Part shown: positions 16,918 to 26,271 of the stretch, piece by piece | Position numbering within the stretch: the stretch's first letter is position 1 | Layout: every line of letters begins with the position of its first letter | Assembly (NCBI GenBank): GCA_036399175.1 | Contig: DASWNP010000050.1 | Location: 1-64,000 of the forward strand | Direction: 5' to 3' | Source: DASWNP01 sp036399175 | Lineage (GTDB): Bacteria; Acidobacteriota; Blastocatellia; Pyrinomonadales; Pyrinomonadaceae | Length of the DNA stretch: 64,000 nt | The notes under the pieces: generated by a model | What the model was told of the DNA's origin: nothing | Databases searched by the model: none | What the model saw: only the letters and a program-made list of their open reading frames with translations | Program-made: the position numbers and the translations under genes

Positions 16918-17535
16918 CTAACGCCCCTTGCGCGACGCGCCGCCTGTGCCCTTCTTCGCGCCGGACTTCCTGCCGCTCCACGTCGCGCCGCGCTGCTTTT
17001 TGCTCGCTCCCTTTCCTGCTGCGCCGCCCGACTTCTTCGCCGACGACTTTTTGGCTGAAGACTTCTTCGCGCCTTTCTGAGCCGACGCACGTCCGCCGCC
17101 CGTTCCCTTCTTCGCAGCGCCGGTTTTCTTCGCGGCCGCCTTCGTCGCACCACCGCCGCCTGCGCCCGCCGCTCTTCCGGCGCTCGCAGACTTCTTCGAC
17201 GCGCCGGAAGCCTTGCGCGCTCCTTCGGATGCTCCTGCGCCGCCACCCGCCGCTCTGCTCGCGCTCTCAGTCGATGCGCTCGATTGAGCCTGCTTCGCCT
17301 TCTTGCGCTGGACGCGCTCGCGCACGTCGGCCATCAATTGCGCGATGCGCTCGGCCTCCGTCTGCGGCGCGCCGCCCTCCTCGCCTTCGCGCTGCGCCTG
17401 TTCCTCCTGCTGTCGCGCGAAGCGCTGGTGCTCCTCCTCCGTTATCGCGCCCTTGTTATGGCTAAACTCGAACTCGTTCAGATGGCCTCCGCCAACCTTG
17501 TACTGATCCTGGTTCTCTTTCCAGTCTTTGGGCAT
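16918..17535 (-). CDS. histone H1-like basic protein with N-terminal conserved domain
   Basis: A 205-residue protein. ATG 17535 is chosen because GGGGGAGG lies just upstream; an in-frame start at 17619 would run back toward the tRNA promoter. Residues 1-60 (PKDWKENQDQYKVGGGHLNEFEF...ITEEEHQRFARQQEEQ) form an acidic/helical head. The remainder is Ala/Lys/Gly-rich with KKSSAKK and AAKKTGAAKKG repeats, as in bacterial histone H1-like (AlgP/HctB-type) tails, and probably binds nucleic acid. The opposite strand of this biased region gives spurious open frames. Confidence 0.75.
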   Translation of the reverse strand: MPKDWKENQDQYKVGGGHLNEFEFSHNKGAITEEEHQRFARQQEEQAQREGEEGGAPQTEAERIAQLMADVRERVQRKKAKQAQSSASTESASRAAGGGAGASEGARKASGASKKSASAGRAAGAGGGGATKAAAKKTGAAKKGTGGGRASAQKGAKKSSAKKSSAKKSGGAAGKGASKKQRGATWSGRKSGAKKGTGGASRKGR

Positions 17536-17579
17536 CGCTCTGCTTTTCCTCCCCCTCAACGAGAGGCCGCTTGCATCGC

Positions 17580-17609
17580 TTGACAGCGCGCGCGGCCTCT
17601 TCGTATAGT
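17580..17609 (+). promoter_or_regulatory. sigma70 promoter of tRNA-Thr(CGT)
   Basis: TTGACA (17580-17585), an 18-nt spacer and TATAGT (17604-17609), 17 nt before the mature tRNA 5' end. Confidence 0.75.
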
Positions 17610-17626
17610 CATTTTCCAACGCCGAA

Positions 17627-17702
17627 GCCGCCTTAGCTCAGTTGGTAGAGCGTCTGATTCGTAATTAGAAGGTCGTCGGTTCAACTCCGACAGGCGGCTC
17701 CA
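17627..17702 (+). tRNA. tRNA-Thr(CGT)
   Basis: Complete 76-nt cloverleaf with encoded CCA (17700-17702). The acceptor GCCGCCT pairs with AGGCGGC; the anticodon stem TCTGA/TTAGA has loop TTCGTAA, anticodon CGT. With the two Thr tRNAs at the left edge, all three expected threonine isoacceptors lie within 18 kb. Confidence 0.96.
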
Positions 17703-18168
17703 TCTTATTTTCAAGCCCGACGCTTTTGACGCTCCGCTTCGCTCGAAAAGATACAATAATCCACAAACATGAAACGGGCAATCGAAAGATTATCCGTTAT
17801 CTTTTTGCGCCCGACCGAGCGCCGCAGGCGTGTAAGATAACCTCCGGCAATTTTCTATACGGAATTTTTCGGGCTATACTGGGTTTTGACAAACCGGGAA
17901 GGTCGAATACACCGCTCAGGGCGAATTTCCCGAGACCCGACGTATCGAACTTCCCCGCTCATGCACTGTTACTTCGGCCACCAAGTCAGCAGAGAAGGAT
18001 TGGCGCAACCGACCTGATGATGAGACGTGCGAGCCGCCACCCTCTGCTAGATATTCGACTTGACCTCATAGCTCGTCCGGCGCTCTTCGACAGCCGCAGT
18101 CGAAGGAGTCTTCCCCGATGAGACGGCTACCTTGAATAGTGTGGAGAGTGAGTTTCAATAAATCTACC
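17703..18168. other. intergenic region before the polysaccharide block
   Basis: No gene is convincing in these 466 bases. A hairpin at 17775-17813 (outer CGGGC/GCCCG, inner AAAGAT/ATCTTT) may end the tRNA transcript. Weak promoter-like matches include TATACT near 17875 and TTGACA near 17886 followed 16 nt later by TACACC. A long leader for the glycosyltransferase gene is possible; I do not recognise a riboswitch. Confidence 0.5.
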
Positions 18169-21129
18169 ATGATAGAAACTAATACACGGGAAGCGACAGA
18201 GGCCAGAATCAAGAAGCTTTTCGAGCTGGTTCGGGAGCACTCCCAGCAGGTCGAACAACTCAGGCAATACCAGAGCTTTCTCGAACAAGAGGTCGAGGCC
18301 AAAAACCATCAGCTCTCCGCGCAGGAGACGAAACTTAACGAACAGTCAGAGGAGCTTTCGAGCAAGGCCGCCGAGGTGACGCGCTTGCAGGGGCAGCTTG
18401 CGTCCGCGTTAATTGACGCCCGGCAGCGCGAAGAGGAACTGTCGAGAGTGCAGGAGCGAATCTCGACCTACGAGTCGCAGATTAACCGGCAGAGCGACGA
18501 GCTTTCCAAGATGCACGCGCAGCTTTCGAGCTACCGGACGCAGCTCAACCAGCTCGCCTACATGCTCTCGGACGCGCGCACGCAGCTCTCGAACAAGAAG
18601 GCGCTCCTGAACTGGATGATTCAATCTCGTTCGTGGAAGCTCACTTCGACTCTGCGCCGCGCGAGCCTCTTCAGCGACAAACTCAAGCAGAGACTTCCGC
18701 GCAGTGGGCGCGACGTTTTCTCCGGCTACGTCGATGCGCCCGCAGAGGGCGGCGTCGCCTCGGGGCAGATTGAAATCGTCGGCTGGGCTTATTCGAGTGT
18801 CGCGCCGGTGGTGCGCGTCGAGGCGTTTTTAGACAACATGCCGCTCGGCGCTCTGCGCTACGGGCACGCGCGCCCCGACGTGGTCGAAGCCTTCCCTTCG
18901 CAAGCCCCGATTGATTGCGGCTACGCTAACCACTTCCCGCTCGACGAGCTGCACGCCGGACGCCGCACACTGATGATTCGTGTCACCGACGAGCAAGGCA
19001 ACTACAGAGACTACAAGCGCAAAGTCGTCATCGAGGCGAACGATTCGCCCCTGACGCGGACGCCCATCGCGCTCCCCGAAGATTTCGGCAAAGCGCCCGA
19101 AGAGGTGGTCGAATCCTTCCTCGGAGACAATCTCTCGACCTCGAAGAAGATTCTCACCTCGATGGCGAGCATCGCGCTCGACAACTTCCTGCTCTCGAAC
19201 GCGACCATCGAAATCCCTCGCGCAGAGCATCCCGTCATCAGCATCATCCTCGTCCTCTACAACCGCGCCGAGCTGACGCTTCAGTGTCTCTACTCGATTC
19301 TCAAGACGCGCGACGTGCCCTTCGAGATAATCCTCGTCGATAACGCCTCGACCGACGAGACGCGCTTTCTTCTCAAGCGCATACGTGGCGCACAGATTAT
19401 CGAGAACGTGACGAACCGGCATTACCTTCTCGCCTGCAATCAGGCCGCGCAACAGGCCGTCGGCGAATACATCCTCCTGCTCAACAACGACACGCAGATA
19501 CTCGCCGACAGTCTTTCCTCCGCGCTCGAAACCATCCGTTCTTCCGAAGACATCGGAGCCGTCGGCGGAAAAGTTATCTTGCCCGACGGCACTTTGCAGG
19601 AGGCCGGAAGCATCATCTGGCATGACGGCTCCTGTTCAGGCTACGGGCGCGGCGATTCGCCCTCCGCGCCCACCTATATGTTCCGCCGCGACGTGGACTA
19701 CTGCTCGGCGGCCTTTCTCCTGACGCGCCGCGAGCTTTTCCTACAGGGCGGCGGGTTCGACGAAACCTTCGCGCCCGCCTACTACGAAGAGACTGACTAC
19801 TGCGTGCGCCTCTGGAAGCAGGGCAAGCGCGTCGTCTACGACCCGAACGTCATCGTCCTGCACTACGAGTTCGCCAGCTCCGGCTCGCAGCGCAGCGCCA
19901 TCTCGCTTCAGGCCAAGCATCAGAAGCTCTTCGCCGAACGCCACCGCGACTGGCTGCAAGCGCGCCATCAGATCAACTCGCCGAAGAACGTCATCGACGC
20001 CCGCAGCGCCCGGCGACCCGACTGCCGCCGCATCCTCTTCATCGACGACCGCGTGCCTCACGTCAATCTCGGCTCGGGCTTCCCGCGCAGCAACCGCATC
20101 CTCACAGAGCTTGTCAGGATGGGGCATCAGGTCACTTTTTACCCGCTCAGCTTTCCGAAGGAAGACTGGACGGTCATCTATCAGGACATCCCGCGTGAGG
20201 TCGAGGTGATGGTCGGCTACGGGCTGCCGCGTCTCGAAGAGTTCCTCGGAGAGCGCAGCCGGTATTACGATTTCGTCTTCGTCAGCCGTCCGCACAACAT
20301 GGCTTCTCTCAAGTCGCTGCTGACGCGCAAGCCGCACCTGTGCCCCGACACCAAAATCATCTACGACGCCGAAGCGCTCTTCTCGCTGAGAGACATCGGG
20401 CAGGCGCGGCTGGAAGGCAACAATCTCTCGACCGAAGACCAGAGCCGCCTCATCAACGAAGAGATACGTCTGGCCGAGAACTGCCACTGCATCATCTCCG
20501 TTTCCGAAAAAGAGACGCTCGAATTCACACGCTACGGCTTCGACCGCGTTCACACGCTCGGCCATTCCATCAGCGCTTCGCCGACGCCCGCCAGCTTCGA
20601 GGAGCGCAGAGATATTCTGTTCGTCGGCTCGATGAGTTCTCTGACCTCGCCCAACGCCGACTCGATGGTCTGGTTCATAGAGAGAATCTTCCCCCTCATC
20701 AAAAAACAGCTCGGCCAGGACATCATGCTCAACATCGCGGGCCCCATCTGCCTGAGCTTAAGAAATCGCTTCGCCAACGAATCCGTACAGGTCTTCGGCA
20801 AGATGGACGACCTGACGGAGCTTTACAACCGCTCGCGCCTGTTCGTCGCGCCGACGCGCTTCTCGGCCGGCATTCCGCACAAGGCGCACGAGGCGGCCTC
20901 GCGCGGCCTGCCGATGGTGGCGACGAAGCTCATCGGAGAACAGCTCGGCTGGCGTCACGCGGAAGAGCTGCTCGTCGCCGATAGCGAGCGAGCTTTTGCC
21001 GACGCCTGCGTCCGGCTTTATCAGGACGCGGAGCTGTGGAATCGTCTGAGAGAGAACGCGCTTCATAGAATCCAGATAGACTGCTCGCCCAGCTCGTTCT
21101 CCGAGCGGCTGAGAGCCATCATCAGATAG
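18169..21129 (+). CDS. coiled-coil / GWA-domain / GT2 / GT4 multi-domain glycosyltransferase
   Basis: A cytoplasmic enzyme of about 986 residues likely to add two different sugars to a surface glycan. Residues 1-150 are a coiled coil ending in SRSWKLTSTLRRAS, a motif common at the end of coiled coils in such transferases. About 180-285 is a beta-rich domain with VGWAYSS...ARPDVVEAF, one of six in this window. About 355-620 is a GT2 domain (ISIILVLYNRAELT, LLNNDTQ, ETDYCVRLWKQG). About 655-980 is a GT-B/GT4-like domain (ILFIDDRVPHVNLGSGFPR...KAHEAASRGLPMVAT). ATG 18169 is preferred to the in-frame GTG at 18139; the ribosome binding site is unclear. Confidence 0.88.
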   Translation: MIETNTREATEARIKKLFELVREHSQQVEQLRQYQSFLEQEVEAKNHQLSAQETKLNEQSEELSSKAAEVTRLQGQLASALIDARQREEELSRVQERISTYESQINRQSDELSKMHAQLSSYRTQLNQLAYMLSDARTQLSNKKALLNWMIQSRSWKLTSTLRRASLFSDKLKQRLPRSGRDVFSGYVDAPAEGGVASGQIEIVGWAYSSVAPVVRVEAFLDNMPLGALRYGHARPDVVEAFPSQAPIDCGYANHFPLDELHAGRRTLMIRVTDEQGNYRDYKRKVVIEANDSPLTRTPIALPEDFGKAPEEVVESFLGDNLSTSKKILTSMASIALDNFLLSNATIEIPRAEHPVISIILVLYNRAELTLQCLYSILKTRDVPFEIILVDNASTDETRFLLKRIRGAQIIENVTNRHYLLACNQAAQQAVGEYILLLNNDTQILADSLSSALETIRSSEDIGAVGGKVILPDGTLQEAGSIIWHDGSCSGYGRGDSPSAPTYMFRRDVDYCSAAFLLTRRELFLQGGGFDETFAPAYYEETDYCVRLWKQGKRVVYDPNVIVLHYEFASSGSQRSAISLQAKHQKLFAERHRDWLQARHQINSPKNVIDARSARRPDCRRILFIDDRVPHVNLGSGFPRSNRILTELVRMGHQVTFYPLSFPKEDWTVIYQDIPREVEVMVGYGLPRLEEFLGERSRYYDFVFVSRPHNMASLKSLLTRKPHLCPDTKIIYDAEALFSLRDIGQARLEGNNLSTEDQSRLINEEIRLAENCHCIISVSEKETLEFTRYGFDRVHTLGHSISASPTPASFEERRDILFVGSMSSLTSPNADSMVWFIERIFPLIKKQLGQDIMLNIAGPICLSLRNRFANESVQVFGKMDDLTELYNRSRLFVAPTRFSAGIPHKAHEAASRGLPMVATKLIGEQLGWRHAEELLVADSERAFADACVRLYQDAELWNRLRENALHRIQIDCSPSSFSERLRAIIR

Positions 21130-21272
21130 CTTCCAACAGACAAACGCGGCGGGACTGTGATGGCCTGCGTGCCGGATTTTCCCGCCGACTCTGTCGGATT
21201 TGCAGTGCGCGCGCGTCGCAGACAGCAGCGCGCGGTCGTCTCGATTGCGCCGTTGATTGAGGGAAATGTTTC

Positions 21273-22028
21273 GTGACTGAAACGAACGACAAGACGGTTT
21301 CGCTGGTTTTGGTAGTGAGAAACGAAGAGGCGGGGCTGCGCGCCGTCCTGCCCAGGATTCAGACCGATGTTTTCGACGACCTGTTCGCCATCGACGGCAC
21401 TTCAACCGATAAAAGCGTCGAGTTGATGGAGTCGTTCGGATACAAAGTCTACCCGCAGATAGAGCGCGGGCTCGGCGCTGCGATGCTTGAGGCGCGCTCC
21501 TACGTCAAGACACATTCCTTCATATACTTTCACCCGGACGGCAACGAAGACCCGGCTGATTTGCCCCGCATGGCTCAACTGTTGCGCGAGGGACACCAGT
21601 TCGTCGTCGCTTCGCGGATGATTCGCGGCGCGTGGAACGAAGAGGACGACAAAGTTTTCAAGTGGCGCAAGTATGCCAACCAGGGCTTCGCCGTGCTCGC
21701 CAATCTCTTCTTCGCACACGGCGGCAATCGAACCAGCGACGTGACGCACGGCTTTCGCGGCATCACCTGCGAGGCGTTCGACCGGATGCGGCTCTCTTCG
21801 CGCGACCTGACGATGGATTACCAGATGGTGATTCGCGCCCTCAAGCTGGGAATCAAAATCACGGAATTCCCCACGCACGAATGGCCGCGCGTAGACGGGG
21901 CGACCAATTTCGCCAGCCTCCCGACGGGCATCGCCGAGCTTAAATTGCTCTGGCGCGAGTTGATGCTGGGCAGGCGCGGCACCGGAGAAAAGAGACCAGA
22001 ACCGCTTCAAAGGAAAGCCCTCAAGTGA
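21273..22028 (+). CDS. GT2-family (DPM-like) glycosyltransferase
   Basis: A 251-residue GT-A transferase. It starts VSLVLVVRNEEAGLRAVLPR, has the FAIDGTSTDKSVELM nucleotide-binding region, FHPDGNEDPAD as DXD-like motif and a VTHGFRGITCEAF acceptor region, like polyprenyl-phosphate sugar synthases without a membrane tail. GTG start 21273 follows GAGGGAAA. Its stop overlaps the GTG of the next gene (GTGA), so the two are translationally coupled. Confidence 0.87.
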   Translation: MTETNDKTVSLVLVVRNEEAGLRAVLPRIQTDVFDDLFAIDGTSTDKSVELMESFGYKVYPQIERGLGAAMLEARSYVKTHSFIYFHPDGNEDPADLPRMAQLLREGHQFVVASRMIRGAWNEEDDKVFKWRKYANQGFAVLANLFFAHGGNRTSDVTHGFRGITCEAFDRMRLSSRDLTMDYQMVIRALKLGIKITEFPTHEWPRVDGATNFASLPTGIAELKLLWRELMLGRRGTGEKRPEPLQRKALK

Positions 22029-23050
22029 ACAATTCGTGGATAGTTCTGACCACCATCAACCCTCCGACGAAGGCCGTCGAGTCAATCGCCAAACTGTGCG
22101 AGCGCGGATGGTCGGCTGTCGCCGTAGGCGATACGAAGACGCCTCCTGACTGGCATTGCGAAGGCATCCGTTATCTCGACGTGGCCGCCCAGCGCGAGCT
22201 GTTCGGGCAGTTTGCCGACGCCGTCCCCTACAAACACTATTGTCGTAAGAACCTCGGATACCTCTACGCCATCCGGCACGGCGCAGAGCTGATTCTCGAA
22301 ACCGACGACGATAATATCCCTTACGAAAGCTTCGGTCGGGGGATAAGCCGCATGGTCGAGGGGCGTCGGCTGAGCGCACGAGGATGGGTGAACATCTACA
22401 AGCATTTCACCGCCGACGCGCACATCTGGCCTCGCGGCTTGCCGCTCGACGCCATTGATGAAGCGGGCGAGCTGAGCCCTCTGGAGACGCCGGTCGAGTG
22501 CTCGCTGCAACAATTCCTGGCCGATAACGACCCGGACGTGGACGCCATCTATCGCCTGACGAACAAGCGCCCGGTATTTTTCGACCAGAAGGCTTCGCCC
22601 GTCGTGCTCTCGAAGGGCGCGTGGGTTCCTTTCAATTCGCAGAACACAGTCTTTTTTCGAGAGGCTTTTCCGCTGCTCTACCTGCCCTGTTTCGTCAGCT
22701 TCAGGATGACGGACATCTGGCGCTCCTTCGTCGCTCAGGCGGCTCTCTGGCATCACGGCATGTCCGTCTCGTTTCATCCGCCGACGGTCGAGCAGCTACG
22801 CAACGAGCACGACCTGATGAAAGACTTTTCGGATGAAGTGGTCGGGTATCTGAGGAATCGTGAGATAGCCGAGATACTGACGCGCAGGCTGGCCGAAGTG
22901 GATGCGCAAAAGTCGGATTTATCCGCGACCGCCTTTGAGCTTTGGCGTGCGCTCGGCGAAGCGGAGGTAATTCCGCCCCGGGAGTTCCCGATAATCGAAG
23001 ATTGGTTCGCTCTCCTTGCGGGCAGCAGGTCGCTCGCCGGTAATATCTGA
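22025..23050 (+). CDS. STELLO/DUF288-like glycosyltransferase
   Basis: A 341-residue protein resembling the STELLO (DUF288) family, known mainly from eukaryotic Golgi proteins with scattered bacterial members. The family hallmarks are IVLTTINPPTKAVESIAK, AVGDTKTPPDW, KHYCRKNLGYLYAIRHGAEL and ETDDDNIPYE, which together read as a GT-A-like nucleotide-sugar site with an acidic metal motif. Substrate unknown. It starts at GTG 22025 inside the stop of the preceding gene and probably acts in the same pathway. Confidence 0.8.
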   Translation: MNNSWIVLTTINPPTKAVESIAKLCERGWSAVAVGDTKTPPDWHCEGIRYLDVAAQRELFGQFADAVPYKHYCRKNLGYLYAIRHGAELILETDDDNIPYESFGRGISRMVEGRRLSARGWVNIYKHFTADAHIWPRGLPLDAIDEAGELSPLETPVECSLQQFLADNDPDVDAIYRLTNKRPVFFDQKASPVVLSKGAWVPFNSQNTVFFREAFPLLYLPCFVSFRMTDIWRSFVAQAALWHHGMSVSFHPPTVEQLRNEHDLMKDFSDEVVGYLRNREIAEILTRRLAEVDAQKSDLSATAFELWRALGEAEVIPPREFPIIEDWFALLAGSRSLAGNI

Positions 23051-23094
23051 CGAGCGCGTGAGAGTTCGGGAGGGCTTGTTTTCGTCTGCGGGGA

Positions 23095-25173
23095 CTACCG
23101 CGTCATTTTCCCGCCTCGACTTCGGAAATCCAGCTTCCTCATCATCCCGCCGTGTCTCAGACGCGAGCCGACGACGCCGAGCGCGCGGCCTACGAGCATC
23201 AGGAGGACGCACGTATATAGATACATAACGGGGAAGGTGTAGCGTATGTCGATGGCGGCGATGTAGGCCGAAGCGTCGATGAAAGTGAACACGGCCACTC
23301 TGATGGCGACGACCGCCAGGACGAACGCCATGATAGTAAAGATTGGCTCTTCAAGCTTGACCGAGCGGCGGAAGACGACGAGAAGCAGAAGCGCGCACAA
23401 GCCCGCGCAGGTCAGGAGAGTGACGAGTTTTCCGTGTATAGACCAGATATGGCGCTGAATGGAATTTTCCAGTTCGTGGCCGCCCGTTAAAGTCTCGTCC
23501 AAATCTATGTTGTAGGCCAGCTCGTCTCCGGGGGTGCTCGCCGCTGCGCCGGGTCGCCGGACAATAAATTCCTTCCCCTTCTCGGTGATGAAGACTAAAT
23601 CCGCGTCCGAGATATTTGGAGTGCGTGGCGCAATCTCAAGGTCGAAGCCCGTATTGAGGGGCACGTCGGGGCTCTGATTTTTAAATGCCGCCGCGACATC
23701 CGCGCGCGGGAAGAATGAGCCGCGAGCCAGAACCTGCCCGTCTTCGTTTCGCAGCAGGATACTCGCCAGTGGCTCTTTCAAATCGAACGCCCACCCTCGA
23801 ATCCTCGTCATGCCGAAAGTCCGCATCGCCGCGCGACGGTTAGTCACCGAATCAAACAGGGCGCGGGCTTCCGTAGGTAAGTTTGGCATGTCCTGCGGCT
23901 TCGGGGCTTCGTCGGTGGAGGTGAACGTATCGACGACGCGACCGAAGGACTCCGGCAGATGCGGCAGATAGTTTTGCGTGTGCGGGTCAACCAGACTCGT
24001 TAAGACCGTACGACACTGCAAGCGACCGTCCGCGCAGGCGGCGTCAATCTCATCCGCCATGCGCCTGTAGAACCGATTAGCCTGCCGCGCCGATTTATTG
24101 TATCCCGCCTCGTAGGTCGCCTGATTGAAGGCCCACCAGAAATGACCCGCCGATATTTCACCCGGCACTTGTACGCCCACGTCCATGCCGTAGCTCGCCC
24201 AGCGGAGTCCGGTTTCGCCTTCAAAATAGGATTCCAACTGCCTGAAAGCGGGGCTCACCTGATAAGCCCGCAGACGCACCTCGCGTGGGACGGGAACAAA
24301 ACGGATGGGAACTGCGGGTTTGATACGCAGGAGGGCTTTGCAGGCTCTCTTAAAGTCAGACGTGAACATGGCGTCGGCCGAGAAGGCGCGGAATCTCGCG
24401 TAGTTCACCGTCTTGACGCCGAGGGAGACGAGCAGAATAACCGCCGCCGGAATTAGTACGAGCACGCCCAGCTTCTTCAGAGCGCCCGGCCAGGAGTCTC
24501 CGCCCACGCGAAGATTGACAAGCATGAGCAGAGCGTAGGCCACCAGAAAGCCGACGATGATGATGTTCTCCTGCCGGACGTGCCAGAGCAAAGCCAGCGA
24601 CGCCCCGGCAAGCACAGCGTAGCGGAGGCGATGCGGCTCGTCGCGCTTTATGAAGAGGAGAATCAGGCTCGACACGACGAGGAGCAAGACGGGCGCGTAA
24701 AAAGTGTCTGTATAGACGAGGCTGTTCACCAGAAAGCTGGCCGGGTGAAAGGCTATCGCCACGTAAAGCAGTAGGCACAGCAGACGCGGGAGCCCGGCTT
24801 TAGCCAGTACGCCGGCGAAGACGAAGGCTGCCGACAGGAAAAGCAGTTCGTGGGCAATTCGCAGAGGGAGGCCAGTTAAGTTGACGAGCGCGATGTAGAG
24901 CGGGAAAGCGGGCAGGCGTATGTAAGGCTGCGTGCCGAAAGGCGTACTGTCGTACGACCTCAGCCAGTACCAGTCTTTCGCCGATTGCACGTACCAGACA
25001 TCGTCGAAAGGGCTCCCCAGGCACGCCACCTCGTCGCCGCGCACGAGCCAGAGCTTCAACAGCGCGAGCGCGACGCAGGAAGCGATGAAGACGAAGTTAA
25101 AGCGCGACGACGCAGCAGAGACGCAGCGCTTCCCGCCTTCTTCGCCTGCAAGATTACCTTCTTCGACCATCAT
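23095..25173 (-). CDS. polytopic membrane protein with extracytoplasmic GWA domain (GT39/ArnT-like)
   Basis: About 692 residues. Around ten hydrophobic helices (residues 28-285 and about 600-690) and an aromatic-rich first loop (DDVWYVQSAKDWYWLRSYDS) suggest a GT-C transferase of the ArnT/PMT type that uses a polyprenyl-phosphate sugar; the classical acidic motif is only partly clear. A large soluble loop carries a RIRGWAFDL...PRADVAAAF domain related to those in neighbouring proteins. ATG 25173 gives a natural start (MMVEEGNLAGEEGG); an in-frame TTG at 25224 is less likely. Confidence 0.75.
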   Translation of the reverse strand: MMVEEGNLAGEEGGKRCVSAASSRFNFVFIASCVALALLKLWLVRGDEVACLGSPFDDVWYVQSAKDWYWLRSYDSTPFGTQPYIRLPAFPLYIALVNLTGLPLRIAHELLFLSAAFVFAGVLAKAGLPRLLCLLLYVAIAFHPASFLVNSLVYTDTFYAPVLLLVVSSLILLFIKRDEPHRLRYAVLAGASLALLWHVRQENIIIVGFLVAYALLMLVNLRVGGDSWPGALKKLGVLVLIPAAVILLVSLGVKTVNYARFRAFSADAMFTSDFKRACKALLRIKPAVPIRFVPVPREVRLRAYQVSPAFRQLESYFEGETGLRWASYGMDVGVQVPGEISAGHFWWAFNQATYEAGYNKSARQANRFYRRMADEIDAACADGRLQCRTVLTSLVDPHTQNYLPHLPESFGRVVDTFTSTDEAPKPQDMPNLPTEARALFDSVTNRRAAMRTFGMTRIRGWAFDLKEPLASILLRNEDGQVLARGSFFPRADVAAAFKNQSPDVPLNTGFDLEIAPRTPNISDADLVFITEKGKEFIVRRPGAAASTPGDELAYNIDLDETLTGGHELENSIQRHIWSIHGKLVTLLTCAGLCALLLLVVFRRSVKLEEPIFTIMAFVLAVVAIRVAVFTFIDASAYIAAIDIRYTFPVMYLYTCVLLMLVGRALGVVGSRLRHGGMMRKLDFRSRGGKMTR

Positions 25174-25573
25174 ACGAGGTTGGATTTGACGCTCCTTGAA
25201 CACCGCGCAGGTCGCCCGTCGCAAATCTCTAAAGTGATTTTCGATTGAGTATATCGAATGTTTAGCCGGGGCTTGCGCCCTTCCGCCTGGGGCTCAGCCC
25301 CAACCCTAAACAGTTCTCCATACGTTTTTTGCAAACCGCTCTAAGCGGTCGCACATTTCCGGGCGCGAGAGAAGGCGTCGGCGCGCCGGGCAGGGGCGCG
25401 CGTCGGGCGAAGGTGGAAGAAAGCGGCTGAGAGTGATAATTGATGCCTTCCGGTTTGAGCCGGCATCACGGAGAGGCGACGAGCCAACACCCCGATTCCT
25501 GATGCTGATGCGCGGCCTGTGCCCTGCCGGGGAGAGCAACTTTCAAGGTAAGACCGGACAGATAGCAATGCCC
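25174..25573. repeat. intergenic region with REP-like palindrome and hairpin
   Basis: Two structures lie in 400 bases without a convincing gene. At 25260-25311, GTTTAG/CTAAAC enclose G/C-rich palindromes (GGGGCTCAGCCCC at about 25289-25301), resembling a REP-type element. At 25442-25467, GATGCC/GGCATC with inner CCGG/CCGG forms a hairpin that may end the lipoprotein transcript. I recognise no riboswitch. Confidence 0.55.
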
Positions 25574-26170
25574 CTATTGAACGTCTATCTCGTACTTCTG
25601 CTTATGCTCGTAGTAACCCCTCTTATCTGCCGTCACAACGCGCATGCTCAAAGTGTGACGCCCCTTTTCCAGCTTCGTGGTATCGATGGAGGCTGTGAAG
25701 CCCGTGTTGGTATAGACGGGATTCTTGAGGTTTGCGGAAACGTCCGGTCGGGAGCTTCCGTAGTTCGCCATCACGTCCGTCTTCCCGTCGATATTGATGA
25801 TGACGCCGCCGGCCTCTCTCTTAGCCACATAGTCCGCCGCCCAACCACGAAGGTTGATGGTCGGGGTGCTCTGCGCGTTGACGACGAGGGGGACGCCCGC
25901 CTTCGGAGGCTGCCCGCCAAGCTCGTCCAGAGAGAAGTAGGGGTCGCCTTTAACGCTGGCTAGAGCTGTAGGGTCTACGCTGGCGGTCGAGGCGGGGGCA
26001 GAATTTGTCGATGGAGGTGTGCTGTTGGCAGGGTCTGCGTCTTCACTGTCGGCGCACGCGTTGAACCCTGCGACGGTAACTACCAGCAACGCGAACGCGA
26101 GAGCGCGCGACAGACGGCGGCGGTGACGATTAAAGCTCATCTCAAATATTTTCCTCGTCAGGAATTTCAT
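25574..26170 (-). CDS. secreted (lipo)protein with a GWA domain
   Basis: About 198 residues. Signal peptide with hydrophobic core ALAFALLVVTVAGFNAC; the cysteine could be a lipobox cysteine, though F at -3 is atypical. A Ser/Thr/Pro/Ala linker follows, then one beta-rich domain: INLRGWAADYV, VIINIDGK, SSRPDVSANL, NTGFTASID and KGRHTLSMRVVTADKRGYY, ending EIDVQ. It is a close relative of the protein at 29827-30402. ATG 26170 is chosen because AGGAGAG lies 8 nt upstream. Function unknown; the location points to surface polysaccharide handling. Confidence 0.75.
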   Translation of the reverse strand: MKFLTRKIFEMSFNRHRRRLSRALAFALLVVTVAGFNACADSEDADPANSTPPSTNSAPASTASVDPTALASVKGDPYFSLDELGGQPPKAGVPLVVNAQSTPTINLRGWAADYVAKREAGGVIINIDGKTDVMANYGSSRPDVSANLKNPVYTNTGFTASIDTTKLEKGRHTLSMRVVTADKRGYYEHKQKYEIDVQ

Positions 26171-26271
26171 AACTACCACTCTCCTGCATTGTTAAGGATA
26201 CTAAAAGACCGGGTATTATATGATTGAAAAGGCAGCCTATCAAGCCGCCACGCCGAGCGCGACTTTTCGAT

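Noticed and set aside
17886..17913. TTGACA followed by TACACC as promoter of the first glycosyltransferase gene
   Set aside because: Spacer of 16 and a poor -10; kept only as a note in the intergenic entry.
25174..25573. Possible riboswitch upstream of the GT39-like gene
   Set aside because: The hairpins do not match any consensus I know (checked by eye for c-di-GMP, cobalamin, TPP and SAM types).
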